64,000 nucleotides of DNA from contig WYAZ01000128.1 of the NCBI GenBank assembly GCA_011526105.1, positions 62,001-126,000 of the forward strand, written 5' to 3'. Shown one piece after another: positions 42,824 through 51,434 of the stretch. The stretch's first letter is position 1. Each line of letters opens with the position of its first letter. The notes below the pieces were generated by a model, which saw only the letters and a list, made by a program, of their open reading frames with translations, was not told the DNA's origin and did not search any database. Source of the DNA: Deltaproteobacteria bacterium. GTDB lineage: Bacteria > Myxococcota > Kuafuiibacteriia > Kuafuiibacteriales > Kuafuiibacteriaceae. Position numbers and translations under genes: made by a program.

Positions 42824-44959
42824 TTGAGCAATTCCACCACGGACGGAACACCGAACAAGGACGGACCCCCGGGACTCGACTGGGAAGAAGCTACGCCCTT
42901 TGAGGAGCAAGACGCAGGATCCGGCGGCCGCGCCCCGACCGCCGGCGGGGGCACGGACGTGGTGGCCGCCCGCGACGCGAACGACGACTTCTTCGAGGAG
43001 GCCACGAACCACGGCGACGACGAAGAGGCCTTTGAAGCCGCCTTTGGCGACAAGACCGCCCCCGAACTCGATAACCCGCTGATGTCCAAGATGGGCGTCA
43101 TCGTGCCCGCCGCGCCCTCGGAGCGGACCGGAGACGATGCGCTGCGCTCGGCCCCTTCCGACGCCGCGGTCTCCGCCGCAGTTTCGAGCGCGAAGGCCCC
43201 AGCGGCCCCGAGCCAAAGCCGCCGACCGGCCAAGGTCGCGGAGGAGCCCGAAGAGATCCCGGTACTCCTCGACCCGCGCAAGTTCGAGGATGTCTCTGCG
43301 CTCGTCATCTTCTTCGACCTCGCCAACGCCAAGGAAACCGGCACGCTCACGGTCAAGAGTCGCGGACAGGTCATCCACCTCACCTTCAGCGACGGCGCCG
43401 TGACGGACGTCAAGACCGACGTCGAAGAACTCAGCCTCGGCGCGTTCTTGGTGAAGCGTGGCCTCTGCACCAAGGAGATGGTGGCGGCCGCGGAGTCGAA
43501 GAAAGCCGGCCTCGGCGGCGACTTAGGGAGCGCACTGATCTCGCTGGGTGTCCTTCCGCCGCACGTCTTCCTCGAGAACGTCGTGGAATGGTCGCGCTTC
43601 GTGATCGAGACCATCTTCAACTTCACGCAGGGCTCCGCTCAGTTCGGGCGAAAGAAGCGCGTCAAGAGCCCGGTCGTCCCGCTGGGATTCGAGCGGTTTC
43701 GACTCCTCACCGAGACCGTACGACGCGGACTCACCCGGGCGGTTGCGGATAAACGCATCGGCGACAAGAGCGCGGTGCCCTTACCCGGACACCGAGAGGA
43801 TGGCCTCGGGCTCGAGGACTTCGCGCTCGAGCCCAAGGAGCTGCGCATCCTGAAGGGGGTGAATGGCAATACACCCCTCGAGGACATGATGAAGGAGGGG
43901 CCCTACAAGCGGGACCCTCTGCCCCTGGTGCGTCTCATCTACTTCGCGGCCGAGCTCGGGCTCATCAGCTTCCTCGACAACCCGAAGGAGGAGGTCTACG
44001 CGAAGCAGCTCGCCGAGTACGAGGCGCTGATCGCGGAGTTCGAGCAGGCAAACTTCTTCGACATGCTCGAGGTCAACGACAAGACCAGAGACGACGAAGT
44101 CACCAAGGCCTACCACAAGAAGATCAAGGTCCATCACCCGGACGCCCTCCCGAACGACATCCCGGCCGAGCTCGCTGGCGCGCACATGCGGCTCTACGGC
44201 TTCTATCAGAACGCCCACGAGGCCCTGAACACCGAGGAGAAGCGCAAGTCCTATCGCGTCGTCGTCGACGAGGGCTATCGGGACGAGGCCTCGGCGGTCA
44301 AAGGCATCATCAAGTCGCGCCTCGCGGTCAAGAAGGCCAAGGTCCTGGCGCGCATGCACAAGTACGGCGAGGCGCAGAAGTTCATCGAGGAGGCTCTCGA
44401 ACAGAAGGCCAACGACGAGTATCTGCTGATCTACCAGGCCTACTTCCAGTTCATGATCGAGGGCGGGCGTGACCCGAACCGCGCCGAAGAAGTGGCCCTC
44501 GCCATCCTCGAGTGGGTGCCCAAAGGGCCGGCAAGCCACGAAGACCCCAAGAACAAGGATGACGAGCTCGCCAAGCTCGCCGACGCTCACCTCTTCCTCG
44601 CGCGCCTCTACAAGATCCTCGGCGAGAGCGACAACGCCCTCGCGCAGTTCGAGAAAGTCTTGACCTACGACCCCCGAAACTCGGAGGCCGAGGTCGAGAT
44701 CCGAAACAACAAGATGCGCATCGAGCGCCAGGAGGCCCAGGCCAAGGCCGCCGGCGGCGGAGCCACGGCAAGGGCGATCTCCGCGGTGGGGCGAGCCTCG
44801 GGCGCAGCACCTACGGGCCGAGCCGACTCGCACTCGAAGGGCGACAAGGGCGACAAAGAAGCGCCCCCGCGTCGAAACTCGACGGTGCCGAAGAAGGCCG
44901 AGGAGCGAGGCAACTCGGGCATCGGCGCGCTGTTCAACAAGCTCGTCAAGAAAGACTGA
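42824..44959 (+). CDS. DUF4388 (PATAN) - J-domain - TPR protein
   Basis: This protein of about 711 residues has an acidic, low-complexity N-terminus to ~140. A DUF4388/PATAN-like domain follows at ~145-240 (ALVIFFDLANAKETGTLTVK, GQVIHLTFSDGAVTDVKTD, LGAFLVKRGLCTKEM), then a second helical part. A J-domain at ~410-475 (FFDMLEVNDKTRDDEVTKAY) keeps the intact HPD motif in KVHHPDALP. TPR helices run from ~500 to 640 and the tail is Lys-rich. Proteins of this build are common in myxobacteria, where DUF4388 domains pair with signalling proteins. It likely recruits an Hsp70-type chaperone (inference). The Shine-Dalgarno GGAGGTG at 42814-42820 favours TTG 42824 over GTG 42818. Confidence 0.82.
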   Translation: MSNSTTDGTPNKDGPPGLDWEEATPFEEQDAGSGGRAPTAGGGTDVVAARDANDDFFEEATNHGDDEEAFEAAFGDKTAPELDNPLMSKMGVIVPAAPSERTGDDALRSAPSDAAVSAAVSSAKAPAAPSQSRRPAKVAEEPEEIPVLLDPRKFEDVSALVIFFDLANAKETGTLTVKSRGQVIHLTFSDGAVTDVKTDVEELSLGAFLVKRGLCTKEMVAAAESKKAGLGGDLGSALISLGVLPPHVFLENVVEWSRFVIETIFNFTQGSAQFGRKKRVKSPVVPLGFERFRLLTETVRRGLTRAVADKRIGDKSAVPLPGHREDGLGLEDFALEPKELRILKGVNGNTPLEDMMKEGPYKRDPLPLVRLIYFAAELGLISFLDNPKEEVYAKQLAEYEALIAEFEQANFFDMLEVNDKTRDDEVTKAYHKKIKVHHPDALPNDIPAELAGAHMRLYGFYQNAHEALNTEEKRKSYRVVVDEGYRDEASAVKGIIKSRLAVKKAKVLARMHKYGEAQKFIEEALEQKANDEYLLIYQAYFQFMIEGGRDPNRAEEVALAILEWVPKGPASHEDPKNKDDELAKLADAHLFLARLYKILGESDNALAQFEKVLTYDPRNSEAEVEIRNNKMRIERQEAQAKAAGGGATARAISAVGRASGAAPTGRADSHSKGDKGDKEAPPRRNSTVPKKAEERGNSGIGALFNKLVKKD

Positions 44960-45092
44960 AAAGGGGACAGGCACCTTTTTCTAGCATGAGAAGGGGACAG
45001 GCACCTCTGTCTTAGCCTCTTCTGTGCCAATCCCTCGAGGAAGGACTCGGTTCGCGGCGCGACGATCAGAAAAGGTGCCTGTCCCCTTTTTC
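44959..45092. repeat. REP-like GGGGACAGGCACC repeats, three copies
   Basis: Three copies of one word lie in the gap between two convergent genes: 44959-44981 (plus orientation, directly after the TGA stop), 44991-45006 (plus, shorter match) and 45070-45092 (inverted). The core is AAAGGTGCCTGTCCCCTTTT or its complement. The outer two form an inverted pair of about 21 bp with an ~88-base loop, a REPIN-like arrangement. A fourth copy is at 49037-49056. Related words are known to me as REP/RAYT-associated repeats in many bacteria; no RAYT transposase is in the window. Confidence 0.8.
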
Positions 45093-45108
45093 TGACGCCG
45101 GCGCGAGC

Positions 45109-46605
45109 TCAGCCCCTCGACGAAATCGAACCATCGCTGGCCACCACACCCGGCATCTCCACCACCTCGCCGAGGGACACCAACGCATCACACAGCTCCG
45201 CCCGCTCCACGAGCAGCGCGCCAATCGCCGCACGCTGCCGACGACGTGTCAACCGCACCCGCACCGCTCGCGCCGTCTCCCGCGCCACGCGCAGATACCT
45301 GAGCGCGACCGCCCCTCCGAGCGCCGCGGTCGCGGCGGCGAAGAAGCCCGCGGCCAGCGGCGCGTTGGGTACCATCGGATAAGCGAGATGCAGCTGCTCG
45401 TAGAAGAGCAGCCCGAGCAGCCCCGAGAGCGCCCACATCGCGGGAAAGAGCAACGCACCGAGGAGGAGCTTGATTGTGGCTTCGTCTTTTCGCAGCCTAG
45501 CCCCAAGCCGCGCGAGCAGCATGAGCACCACCGCGGGCGGGCCGTTCACGAAGTAGCCCATGAGCAAGATCGGCGGCAGCAGCAAGAACACGAGGAGGAC
45601 CTGAAGGACCAAGAGGAGCACGAGCCATGGAGAGACCAGCCTCGGATCTCCGTCGAGGTCGTGGTCTTCCAGCCGGAGCGCGCGCAGGTTTTGATCGTAC
45701 TGCTTCACGCGCTCCTTGAGCCCGTGCACGAGCTCCGGGTTCTCTGCGAGCCAAGACTTGTAGCCGAGCCGAATGCGCGCAAAACCGAGCGCCTTCTCTT
45801 CGATCGACGGCCGTCCGGGCCGCGCCCCGCCCCGCTTGGCCCGCTCCGCGCGCACGAGCTTGCGGCTGCGGTGCATGAGGTGATGCGTCTCCCAGTCTTC
45901 GGTGGCGTAGACCACCTCGTGCAGCATGCGCTCGATGAGCTCGGTCAGCGCACGCGCTCGCTCCTTGACCACCGCTTCGCCCTCGCCTTCAGCCGGCGTG
46001 ACATCGAGCGCTTCGGGCAACTCGATGGGCTCGTGAAACTCCACCAGCGCGTTGGAACGAAAGAGATCTTTTCCGTCGTAGAATAGACCCACCGGCACCA
46101 GCACCGGAGGCGGCCGGCCGGCCTCGACCATGACGCGCGCTTGATAGTAGAGCCTCGCCGCTCCCGTCTTCATCTCGACCGGATGGGGCTCGTCGTGGCT
46201 GATGCCCTCGGGAAACAGCGCCGAGAATGACCCGCCCGCCACCGCCTGAGCCAGGGCGGCGAGACTGCCAGCGTTGGCCGCCTTTCGCGCCTCCGCTGGT
46301 CCTTCGGCGGCGTCGCTGGCGCGGTAGATCGGCACCGTGCCCACGCTGCGCAAGATGAACCCGAGGATCGGCACTCGAAAGAGCCCGTGCCGCGCCCCAA
46401 AGATCACCTGCCGCGGGAACTGCGTGAGGATCAGGCCCGGATCCAAGAGGCCGTTTGGATGCCACGAGACGAGCACGCCGCCCCGGTCGGCGGGGATGTG
46501 GCGCAGCCCCTGAACCTCGACCCGGCGGAAGAAGAGCTGAATGAGCACCTTGAAGAAGCCCTGAATGACTCGGTAGCTCCGAGGGATCTTCTCTGACTGC
46601 TCCAT
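45109..46605 (-). CDS. glycerolipid acyltransferase (PlsC/GPT-like) with C-terminal membrane domain
   Basis: This 498-residue protein has an acyltransferase domain at ~30-230: acyl-transfer motif VSWHPNGLLDPG (H-x5-D, the GPT2/SCT1-like spacing rather than the usual H-x4-D), FGARHGLFRVPILGFILRSV with GTVPIYRA, and FPEGISHDEPHPVEMKTGAA for the PEG phosphate-binding motif near 145. A charged middle region follows, then membrane helices at ~315-345 and ~385-440. It probably acylates glycerol-3-phosphate, lysophosphatidate or a related lipid. Confidence 0.85.
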   Translation of the reverse strand: MEQSEKIPRSYRVIQGFFKVLIQLFFRRVEVQGLRHIPADRGGVLVSWHPNGLLDPGLILTQFPRQVIFGARHGLFRVPILGFILRSVGTVPIYRASDAAEGPAEARKAANAGSLAALAQAVAGGSFSALFPEGISHDEPHPVEMKTGAARLYYQARVMVEAGRPPPVLVPVGLFYDGKDLFRSNALVEFHEPIELPEALDVTPAEGEGEAVVKERARALTELIERMLHEVVYATEDWETHHLMHRSRKLVRAERAKRGGARPGRPSIEEKALGFARIRLGYKSWLAENPELVHGLKERVKQYDQNLRALRLEDHDLDGDPRLVSPWLVLLLVLQVLLVFLLLPPILLMGYFVNGPPAVVLMLLARLGARLRKDEATIKLLLGALLFPAMWALSGLLGLLFYEQLHLAYPMVPNAPLAAGFFAAATAALGGAVALRYLRVARETARAVRVRLTRRRQRAAIGALLVERAELCDALVSLGEVVEMPGVVASDGSISSRG

Positions 46606-46624
46606 GCCGCGCCCCGACGGGAGC

Positions 46625-47617
46625 TTACACGTGACTGGGCTCAGTTGTTACCGGCAAGGGAAGCCCGTGACGCTCCGCGAGCGCCACCATGTCTCTCGCG
46701 AGCGGCGCGGCCAGCGTGAGCGGGGACTTGCTCCGTGGATGCACGAGCGTCGCGGACGCCGCGTGCAGGGCCTGACGATGATGCCCCACGACGTCGAGAA
46801 GCTCCGGCTCTTCGACCTCTTTGTTCATGCAGCGAAGAAAGAACGCCTCGCCGCCCATGTAGAGCTTGTCGCCGAGGATGGGGTGCCCCGCGTGCGCGAG
46901 GTGCAGCCGGATCTGGTGCTGCCGCCCGGTCCGGGGCCGCGCCTCCACGAGGGTCGCATCGACGCCTCGCGAGAGCACGGTGATCTCGGTTTGTGCCTCC
47001 TGCGCATCCTGTCCTCCGATCTCCATCAAGACCAAGGACTCGCTGTCGGGCACGAGGCGCATCGGCGCGTCGAGCACAAACTGATCTGCCTCGACGAGGC
47101 CCGAGACAATGGCGAGGTAGCTCTTCTTCACCACCCGCTTGGCGAACTGGCTCTTGAGCGAGCGCTCGGCCTCGAGGTTTCGCGCGAGCAGAATGAGGCC
47201 GGACGTCTCCTTGTCGATGCGATGTGCCAAGGAGAGATACTCGTCCGGTCGCCGGGTCCAGAGCACGCGGATGAGGGTGCGCTGATAGGCAGAAGCGGTG
47301 GGATGCACGACCAGATTGCCCGGCTTGTTCACCGCGAGGATGTCCTCGTCCTGGTAGACCTCGGGCAGATGGATGTCGTCGATCGGCGCTTCTTCGAGCC
47401 GCTGGCGCTTGAGCAAGAGGCGCTCGCCGGCGAAGACCCGCTGAGATGGACGGTCGAGCGTCGCGCCCCCTTCTTTGCGCAGATTGCCCCCTCGCACGAT
47501 GTCGGCCGCCCGCGAGCGTGAGAGCCGCCGCAAGCGGCGCGCGAGGAAGACGTCGGCGCGACTGCCGTGCTCGGGGGGCAGCACATCGAAGGGGATATCG
47601 ATGTACTCGTCCTCCAC
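46625..47617 (-). CDS. RluA-family rRNA/tRNA pseudouridine synthase
   Basis: This 330-residue protein has an S4 RNA-binding domain at ~18-75 (SRADVFLARRLRRLSRSRAA) and a PseudoU_synth_2 domain with the catalytic Asp in LAHRIDKETSGLILLARN near residue 135. ARPRTGRQHQIRLHLAHAGH at ~228-247 is the family's second signature and DKLYMGG follows. Length and domain order match RluD/RluC. The rRNA position cannot be told from sequence alone, so no symbol is given. Confidence 0.93.
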   Translation of the reverse strand: MEDEYIDIPFDVLPPEHGSRADVFLARRLRRLSRSRAADIVRGGNLRKEGGATLDRPSQRVFAGERLLLKRQRLEEAPIDDIHLPEVYQDEDILAVNKPGNLVVHPTASAYQRTLIRVLWTRRPDEYLSLAHRIDKETSGLILLARNLEAERSLKSQFAKRVVKKSYLAIVSGLVEADQFVLDAPMRLVPDSESLVLMEIGGQDAQEAQTEITVLSRGVDATLVEARPRTGRQHQIRLHLAHAGHPILGDKLYMGGEAFFLRCMNKEVEEPELLDVVGHHRQALHAASATLVHPRSKSPLTLAAPLARDMVALAERHGLPLPVTTEPSHV

Positions 47618-47680
47618 GGACTGGGTGTTAGCAGCGAGGGTGTGAACTATACAAGGCAGACCGGGGGCTCGGCCGCGGAC

Positions 47681-48760
47681 TCAGCTCCGGTCGAGGATGC
47701 GGAAGGCCCGGGCCGACAGCCCGAGCTCGACGCGATCGCGATAACCTCGCCCATCGCCGCCGATCTGATACGGGAGCGGCTGGTTGCTCTCGATGCTCGC
47801 GCCCTCGACGAGGAAGTCGACAAAAGCCCCTTCGATGGTGCCGTCCCAAAGGGAAGGCAAGCGCGAGAGCAGATACGGGATCGAAGCGACCGACACCCGC
47901 AGGTGGAAACGGTCCGGCCGACGCTCCGCGTACGGGAAGATCTTGATCTTGAAGCCGTAGTAGGGGGTCGTGCCAAAAGCCACCGCTCGGGCCGCACCTT
48001 CGAACAGGGTCGAGTCCGAAGCGAGCGGGATCTCTTCCTTGGTCTTCGGGTCGATCATCGAGGCTCGCCCCTTGGCGAGGATGCGCAGGCGTGGGGTCTC
48101 GGTCTTCATCTGCTGCGGCACGGTGCGCGTGAAGAGCGCGTAGAAGTAACCAGCGAGTGACTTCTTGACCGCGGTCAGCGTGGGACCGCTCTCCTCTTTG
48201 CAGCTCTCGAGATAGTCGTTCAGGAGTTGGGCGTCGTAGCCGATGCTCCCAAAGGTCGAGACTTCACCGGTCTCGCGCTCCTCGAGCAGCGCCAACGGGC
48301 GTGCGCTGGGACGTCGACCCGACAAGACGAGGGCGGCGTCGTCGAACGGTCGGCCCGCGCTCGTCGCGGTCGCGAGCGCGTTTCCGGTGCCGAGCCTCAG
48401 CACCCCGAGGTCGGGCAGCGGCGGGCGATAGAGGCCGGTGGACAGGTGATCCGCAGCCGCGATGAGGTCATTCATGGCGCGGATGATCGTGCCGTCACCG
48501 CCGCCGGTCAGGACCACGCCGTAGCGGCGCTCGACGATGGAGCGGCAGATCGCGCGGGAGTCATCGAGGCTCTGGGAGCAATAGAGGTCTTCGGCGGGAA
48601 CGAGCTTCTCGAAGCCGCGGAGAACCTCGCGGGTGACGCGCTTGGCCCGTGCGTTGAGCAGCACCGCGACCCGCGCGGGCCCGGCTGGGCTCGGAGAGGT
48701 AAAGGCGCGGCTCCAGCCCTCTTGCGTCACGGTGGATGGATAGTTGGATGCGTCGAGCAT
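47681..48760 (-). CDS. diacylglycerol/lipid kinase (DAGK catalytic domain)
   Basis: This 359-residue soluble lipid kinase has the N-terminal VAVLLNARAKRVTREV (~30-45), the ATP-site LTGGGDGTIIRAMN at ~82-95 and LRLGTGNALATA near 118. The C-terminal half is a beta-sandwich (EIPLASDSTLFEGAARAVAF). It belongs to the YegS/DgkB/LCB5 superfamily, which phosphorylates diacylglycerol, ceramide or sphingoid bases; the substrate is unknown. Myxobacteria make sphingolipids, so a ceramide/sphingosine substrate is possible. The ATG at 48760 has AGGGAA upstream. Confidence 0.88.
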   Translation of the reverse strand: MLDASNYPSTVTQEGWSRAFTSPSPAGPARVAVLLNARAKRVTREVLRGFEKLVPAEDLYCSQSLDDSRAICRSIVERRYGVVLTGGGDGTIIRAMNDLIAAADHLSTGLYRPPLPDLGVLRLGTGNALATATSAGRPFDDAALVLSGRRPSARPLALLEERETGEVSTFGSIGYDAQLLNDYLESCKEESGPTLTAVKKSLAGYFYALFTRTVPQQMKTETPRLRILAKGRASMIDPKTKEEIPLASDSTLFEGAARAVAFGTTPYYGFKIKIFPYAERRPDRFHLRVSVASIPYLLSRLPSLWDGTIEGAFVDFLVEGASIESNQPLPYQIGGDGRGYRDRVELGLSARAFRILDRS

Positions 48761-48879
48761 GGTATTCCCTGGCCAGCGGACCGGCCCGCGTGACCTAGAG
48801 CAACCGGCAGGCCAACTGACCCCCAGGCCAGAAACTGTTGCAGTTACGCCACACCTCGCGGAAAGCCCTGGAATCTCAG

Positions 48880-48899
48880 GTGCGTAGCCCATTACGCAC
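48880..48899. promoter_or_regulatory. inverted repeat GTGCGTA-N6-TACGCAC
   Basis: A perfect 7-bp inverted repeat with a 6-base spacer (GTGCGTA at 48880-48886, TACGCAC at 48893-48899) lies in the 180-base gap between the YHS lipoprotein gene and the lipid kinase gene, both on the minus strand. It is 120 bases upstream of the kinase start. A dimeric operator or a short hairpin are both possible; no U-tract supports a terminator. Nothing else clear is seen in this gap. Confidence 0.4.
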
Positions 48900-48940
48900 T
48901 GCGGCTAAGGTTTCGCGGAAGGCGCGCAGTCCGGGTGACG

Positions 48941-49192
48941 TCAGCGCCGGTCGCGAAATCGTTCAGGCGCTGCCTGAAAGCGTGCCCAGGCTTCTTCGGC
49001 GCAGAAGTAATAGGTCCGTTCGTCCAGCACGGAGCTAAAGGTGCCTGTCCCCTTTTCGCAGCGGGTTCGGGTGACGGGGCACACGACGGAGGTGCCGTCG
49101 GGCGGCGGGACGGCAAAGCTCACCGGCTCCGCCTTGGGACAGGCGGCGAAGAACAGCAGCAGCCACGCCCCCCTGAGGACGCGCGGGCTCAT
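48941..49192 (-). CDS. YHS-domain-like lipoprotein containing a translated REP-like repeat
   Basis: This 83-residue protein has a lipobox (LLLFFAAC, Cys near 18), then a YHS-type metal/redox domain: VVCPVTRTRC near 36-45 and ERTYYFCAEEAWARFQAAPE near 58-77. The first CPV and the YYFC cysteines match the family. The stretch C-E-K-G-T-G-T-F-S between them is encoded by the 20-bp REP-like repeat at 49037-49056. The ATG at 49192 overlaps the upstream lipoprotein stop (ATGA). YHS lipoproteins may bind copper or another metal. Confidence 0.72.
   Translation of the reverse strand: MSPRVLRGAWLLLFFAACPKAEPVSFAVPPPDGTSVVCPVTRTRCEKGTGTFSSVLDERTYYFCAEEAWARFQAAPERFRDRR
49037..49056. repeat. REP-like repeat, fourth copy, inside a coding sequence
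   Basis: AAAGGTGCCTGTCCCCTTTT on the plus strand, identical over 20 bases to the inverted copy at 45070-45092 and complementary to the other two. It lies in frame within the YHS-like lipoprotein gene, which is read from the minus strand, and adds or replaces E-K-G-T-G-T-F. Confidence 0.85.
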
Positions 49193-49743
49193 TCGGTCTC
49201 GTCGAGGACCGGCGCTTCGCGCGCTGTGCGGCCGAGCGCGGCGCAGGTGCTCGGCGGACCCGACTGGTTGTTGTCGTCGGTGCCGACTTCGTCGATGCGC
49301 ACGGTGAGCTCCGGCAAGGCGAGCGTGTGATGAAAGCCGGCGCCCACCGCGATGTGCACATCCGCAGGTACCTGGATCTGCGTGCCTCGGTCCACCACCG
49401 GGCCCAATGGGCCCACGGTGAGGATTCGAAGATAGAGGATGCCGGCGCAGTCTTCGCTCCCGGTCCCATCGATCACGGTGATGGTGCGTTCTTGGTCGGG
49501 CAAGAATTCGAGCACCCCGAGCGACTCGAACTCTTCGTCACAGAAGCGGATGTCGAAGGCGTCGGCACAGTTCGGGCCAATGCCGAGCTTGGGCGCGAGC
49601 ACCTCGATCTCGACCGGATCCGTCAGTCGATTCGCGACGCGGAACTCTTCGTCCCCACATCCGACGAGGGCCGGAACCAGAGCCGAGAACAAGACCGTCG
49701 AAAGAGGCCTGAGCACCGCCCCATGCTGGCCCGAGGGCGGCAT
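49189..49743 (-). CDS. lipoprotein of unknown function
   Basis: This 184-residue protein has a signal with lipobox (VLFSALVPALVGC, Cys near residue 31). The mature part is beta-rich (NRLTDPVEIEVLAPKLGIGP, FLPDQERTITVIDG, VPADVHIAVGAGFHHTLALP) with three extra cysteines (NCADAF, RFCDEE, EDCAG). I recognise no family. It is the first gene of a pair with the YHS lipoprotein (ATGA overlap). The start could be the ATG at 49743 or a GTG at 49716. It lies 16 bases downstream of the aldehyde dehydrogenase stop. Confidence 0.68.
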   Translation of the reverse strand: MPPSGQHGAVLRPLSTVLFSALVPALVGCGDEEFRVANRLTDPVEIEVLAPKLGIGPNCADAFDIRFCDEEFESLGVLEFLPDQERTITVIDGTGSEDCAGILYLRILTVGPLGPVVDRGTQIQVPADVHIAVGAGFHHTLALPELTVRIDEVGTDDNNQSGPPSTCAALGRTAREAPVLDETE

Positions 49744-49759
49744 CGAAGCAAGTTTGGGG

Positions 49760-51370
49760 TCAGCCCCCGAGCGCGGAGAGGTCCGTGGCCTCGCGGGTCT
49801 GGCCGAAGTCCACGTCGATCTGCGCGAGCTGGAGCTTGCCCGCGAGGTCCACGTTGACCGCGTGCCACTTCGTGTAGGCGTCGAGCACCCAAATGCCGGA
49901 CTCGCGGGTGCCGTTGCCCGACCAGCCGTTGCCCCCAAAGGGAAGGTGCGCTTCGGCCCCGCTGGTGGAGTTGTTGATGCTGCTCATGCCCGCGCCGATG
50001 CCCTGCTTGAAGGTCAACATGGTCTGCGGCGACTGCGTGTAGATCGAGGACGAGAGGCCGTACGGGGTGCCGTTGGCGACCTGCAGGGCCTCTTCGAAGC
50101 CGTCGACCTCGATGAGATTGATGGTGGGACCAAAGACCTCGGTCTGCCCGATGTTCATGTCGATGCGCACGCCATCCCAGATCGCCGGGAAGACATAGTA
50201 GCCGCTGGCCGGGTCGCCCACGAAGTTGGCGGGCTTGTTGGCGGCGGTGATACGCCCCTCTTTGGTGATGAGCTTGGCCCCATCCTTTTTGGCCATGTCG
50301 TAGTGCTCCATGAAACGCGCAAAGAAACGCTCGGCGATGAGCGGCCCGTAGAACACGTCCTCGGAGAGGTTGGGGTTGCCGATGCAGATGCCATTGACGC
50401 GCGCGAGCAGCTTCTCGGTGAAGGCCTTCTTGATGGGCTTGTCGAGGATGAGGTTCGCGAGGCTGGTGCATCGCTGACCGGCGGTCCCGAAGCCGGAGAA
50501 GAGCGCCCCGTCGACCGCGAGATCGATGTCCGCGTCGCGCAGCACGATCATCGGGTTCTTGCCGCCGAGCTCGAGCGACGGGACCTGCAGGTTGCGCCCG
50601 CAGATCTCACCCACCTGCCGACCGATGGCGGTCGAGCCGGTAAACGAGATCTTGTCCACCAAGCGCTCGTCGACGCAGGTGAGCACCGCCTGCCCCGCCA
50701 CCGCGCCCGTGCCGTGCACGATGTTGAGCACCCCCGGCGGCACACCCGCCTCTTCGAGCATCCGCCCAAAGAGAAAGGCGATGGTCGAAGCGTCATCCGA
50801 GGGCTTCCAGACCACGGTGTTGCCGCATAGCAGCGCCGGGATGATCTTCCAAGACGGTACCGCGATGGGGAAGTTGCCGGCGGTGATGAGCCCGGCGACG
50901 CCGAGCGGACGCCGATACGTAAACAGCTCCTTGTTCGGCATCTCGCTGGGCACGGTCTGCCCGTAGAGGCGACGACCCTCGGACTGGAAGAAGTGGGCGG
51001 TGTCGATGGCCTCTTGCACCTCGCCACGCGCCTCGCGCATGGGCTTGCCGATCTCGCGGCACACCACTCTCGAGAGCGTCTCTTTGTGGCGGCTCAAGGT
51101 CTCGCCGAGCCGACCGATGATCTCACCTCGCGCCGGCGCCGGCATGTTCGCCCAGCGTCGCTGCGCCCCTTTGGCGGCCCGACAGGCCTCACGCACGTCC
51201 TCGAGGGTGGAGGCGGGCGCGATCCCGACCAGATCGGACTGGTCACAGGCCGAGCGCGACTCGATCTCTGCCCCGGCACGCGGGGCGCGCTCCTCGCCAC
51301 CGATGAGGTTGTGCACCACGACGGTGGGGACGAATGAGCCGTTCTTTTTGGTCTCGAGCTTCCTGGTCAT
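49760..51370 (-). CDS. aldehyde dehydrogenase, probably for 2-aminoadipate semialdehyde
   Basis: This 536-residue NAD(P)-dependent ALDH has the cofactor region AGLITAGNFPIAVPSWKIIP ... WKPSDDA, FTGSTAIGRQVGE at ~250, the catalytic Glu in SLELGGKNPMIVL at ~275 and the catalytic Cys in FGTAGQRCTSLANL at ~309. EVFGPTINLIEVDGFEEA lies near 415. The resemblance around the Cys (GTAGQRCTS) is to ALDH7/piperideine-6-carboxylate dehydrogenase. It lies 64 bases downstream of the lysine 6-transaminase gene on the same strand, so it likely oxidises the semialdehyde formed from lysine to 2-aminoadipate. An ATG at 51382 is an alternative start. Confidence 0.88.
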   Translation of the reverse strand: MTRKLETKKNGSFVPTVVVHNLIGGEERAPRAGAEIESRSACDQSDLVGIAPASTLEDVREACRAAKGAQRRWANMPAPARGEIIGRLGETLSRHKETLSRVVCREIGKPMREARGEVQEAIDTAHFFQSEGRRLYGQTVPSEMPNKELFTYRRPLGVAGLITAGNFPIAVPSWKIIPALLCGNTVVWKPSDDASTIAFLFGRMLEEAGVPPGVLNIVHGTGAVAGQAVLTCVDERLVDKISFTGSTAIGRQVGEICGRNLQVPSLELGGKNPMIVLRDADIDLAVDGALFSGFGTAGQRCTSLANLILDKPIKKAFTEKLLARVNGICIGNPNLSEDVFYGPLIAERFFARFMEHYDMAKKDGAKLITKEGRITAANKPANFVGDPASGYYVFPAIWDGVRIDMNIGQTEVFGPTINLIEVDGFEEALQVANGTPYGLSSSIYTQSPQTMLTFKQGIGAGMSSINNSTSGAEAHLPFGGNGWSGNGTRESGIWVLDAYTKWHAVNVDLAGKLQLAQIDVDFGQTREATDLSALGG

Positions 51371-51434
51371 GCCCGGCGGCATATCACATCGGCGGGCCTC
51401 TGTGCGCCAAAGGCGGCGGCCCCGAAAGAAGCGC

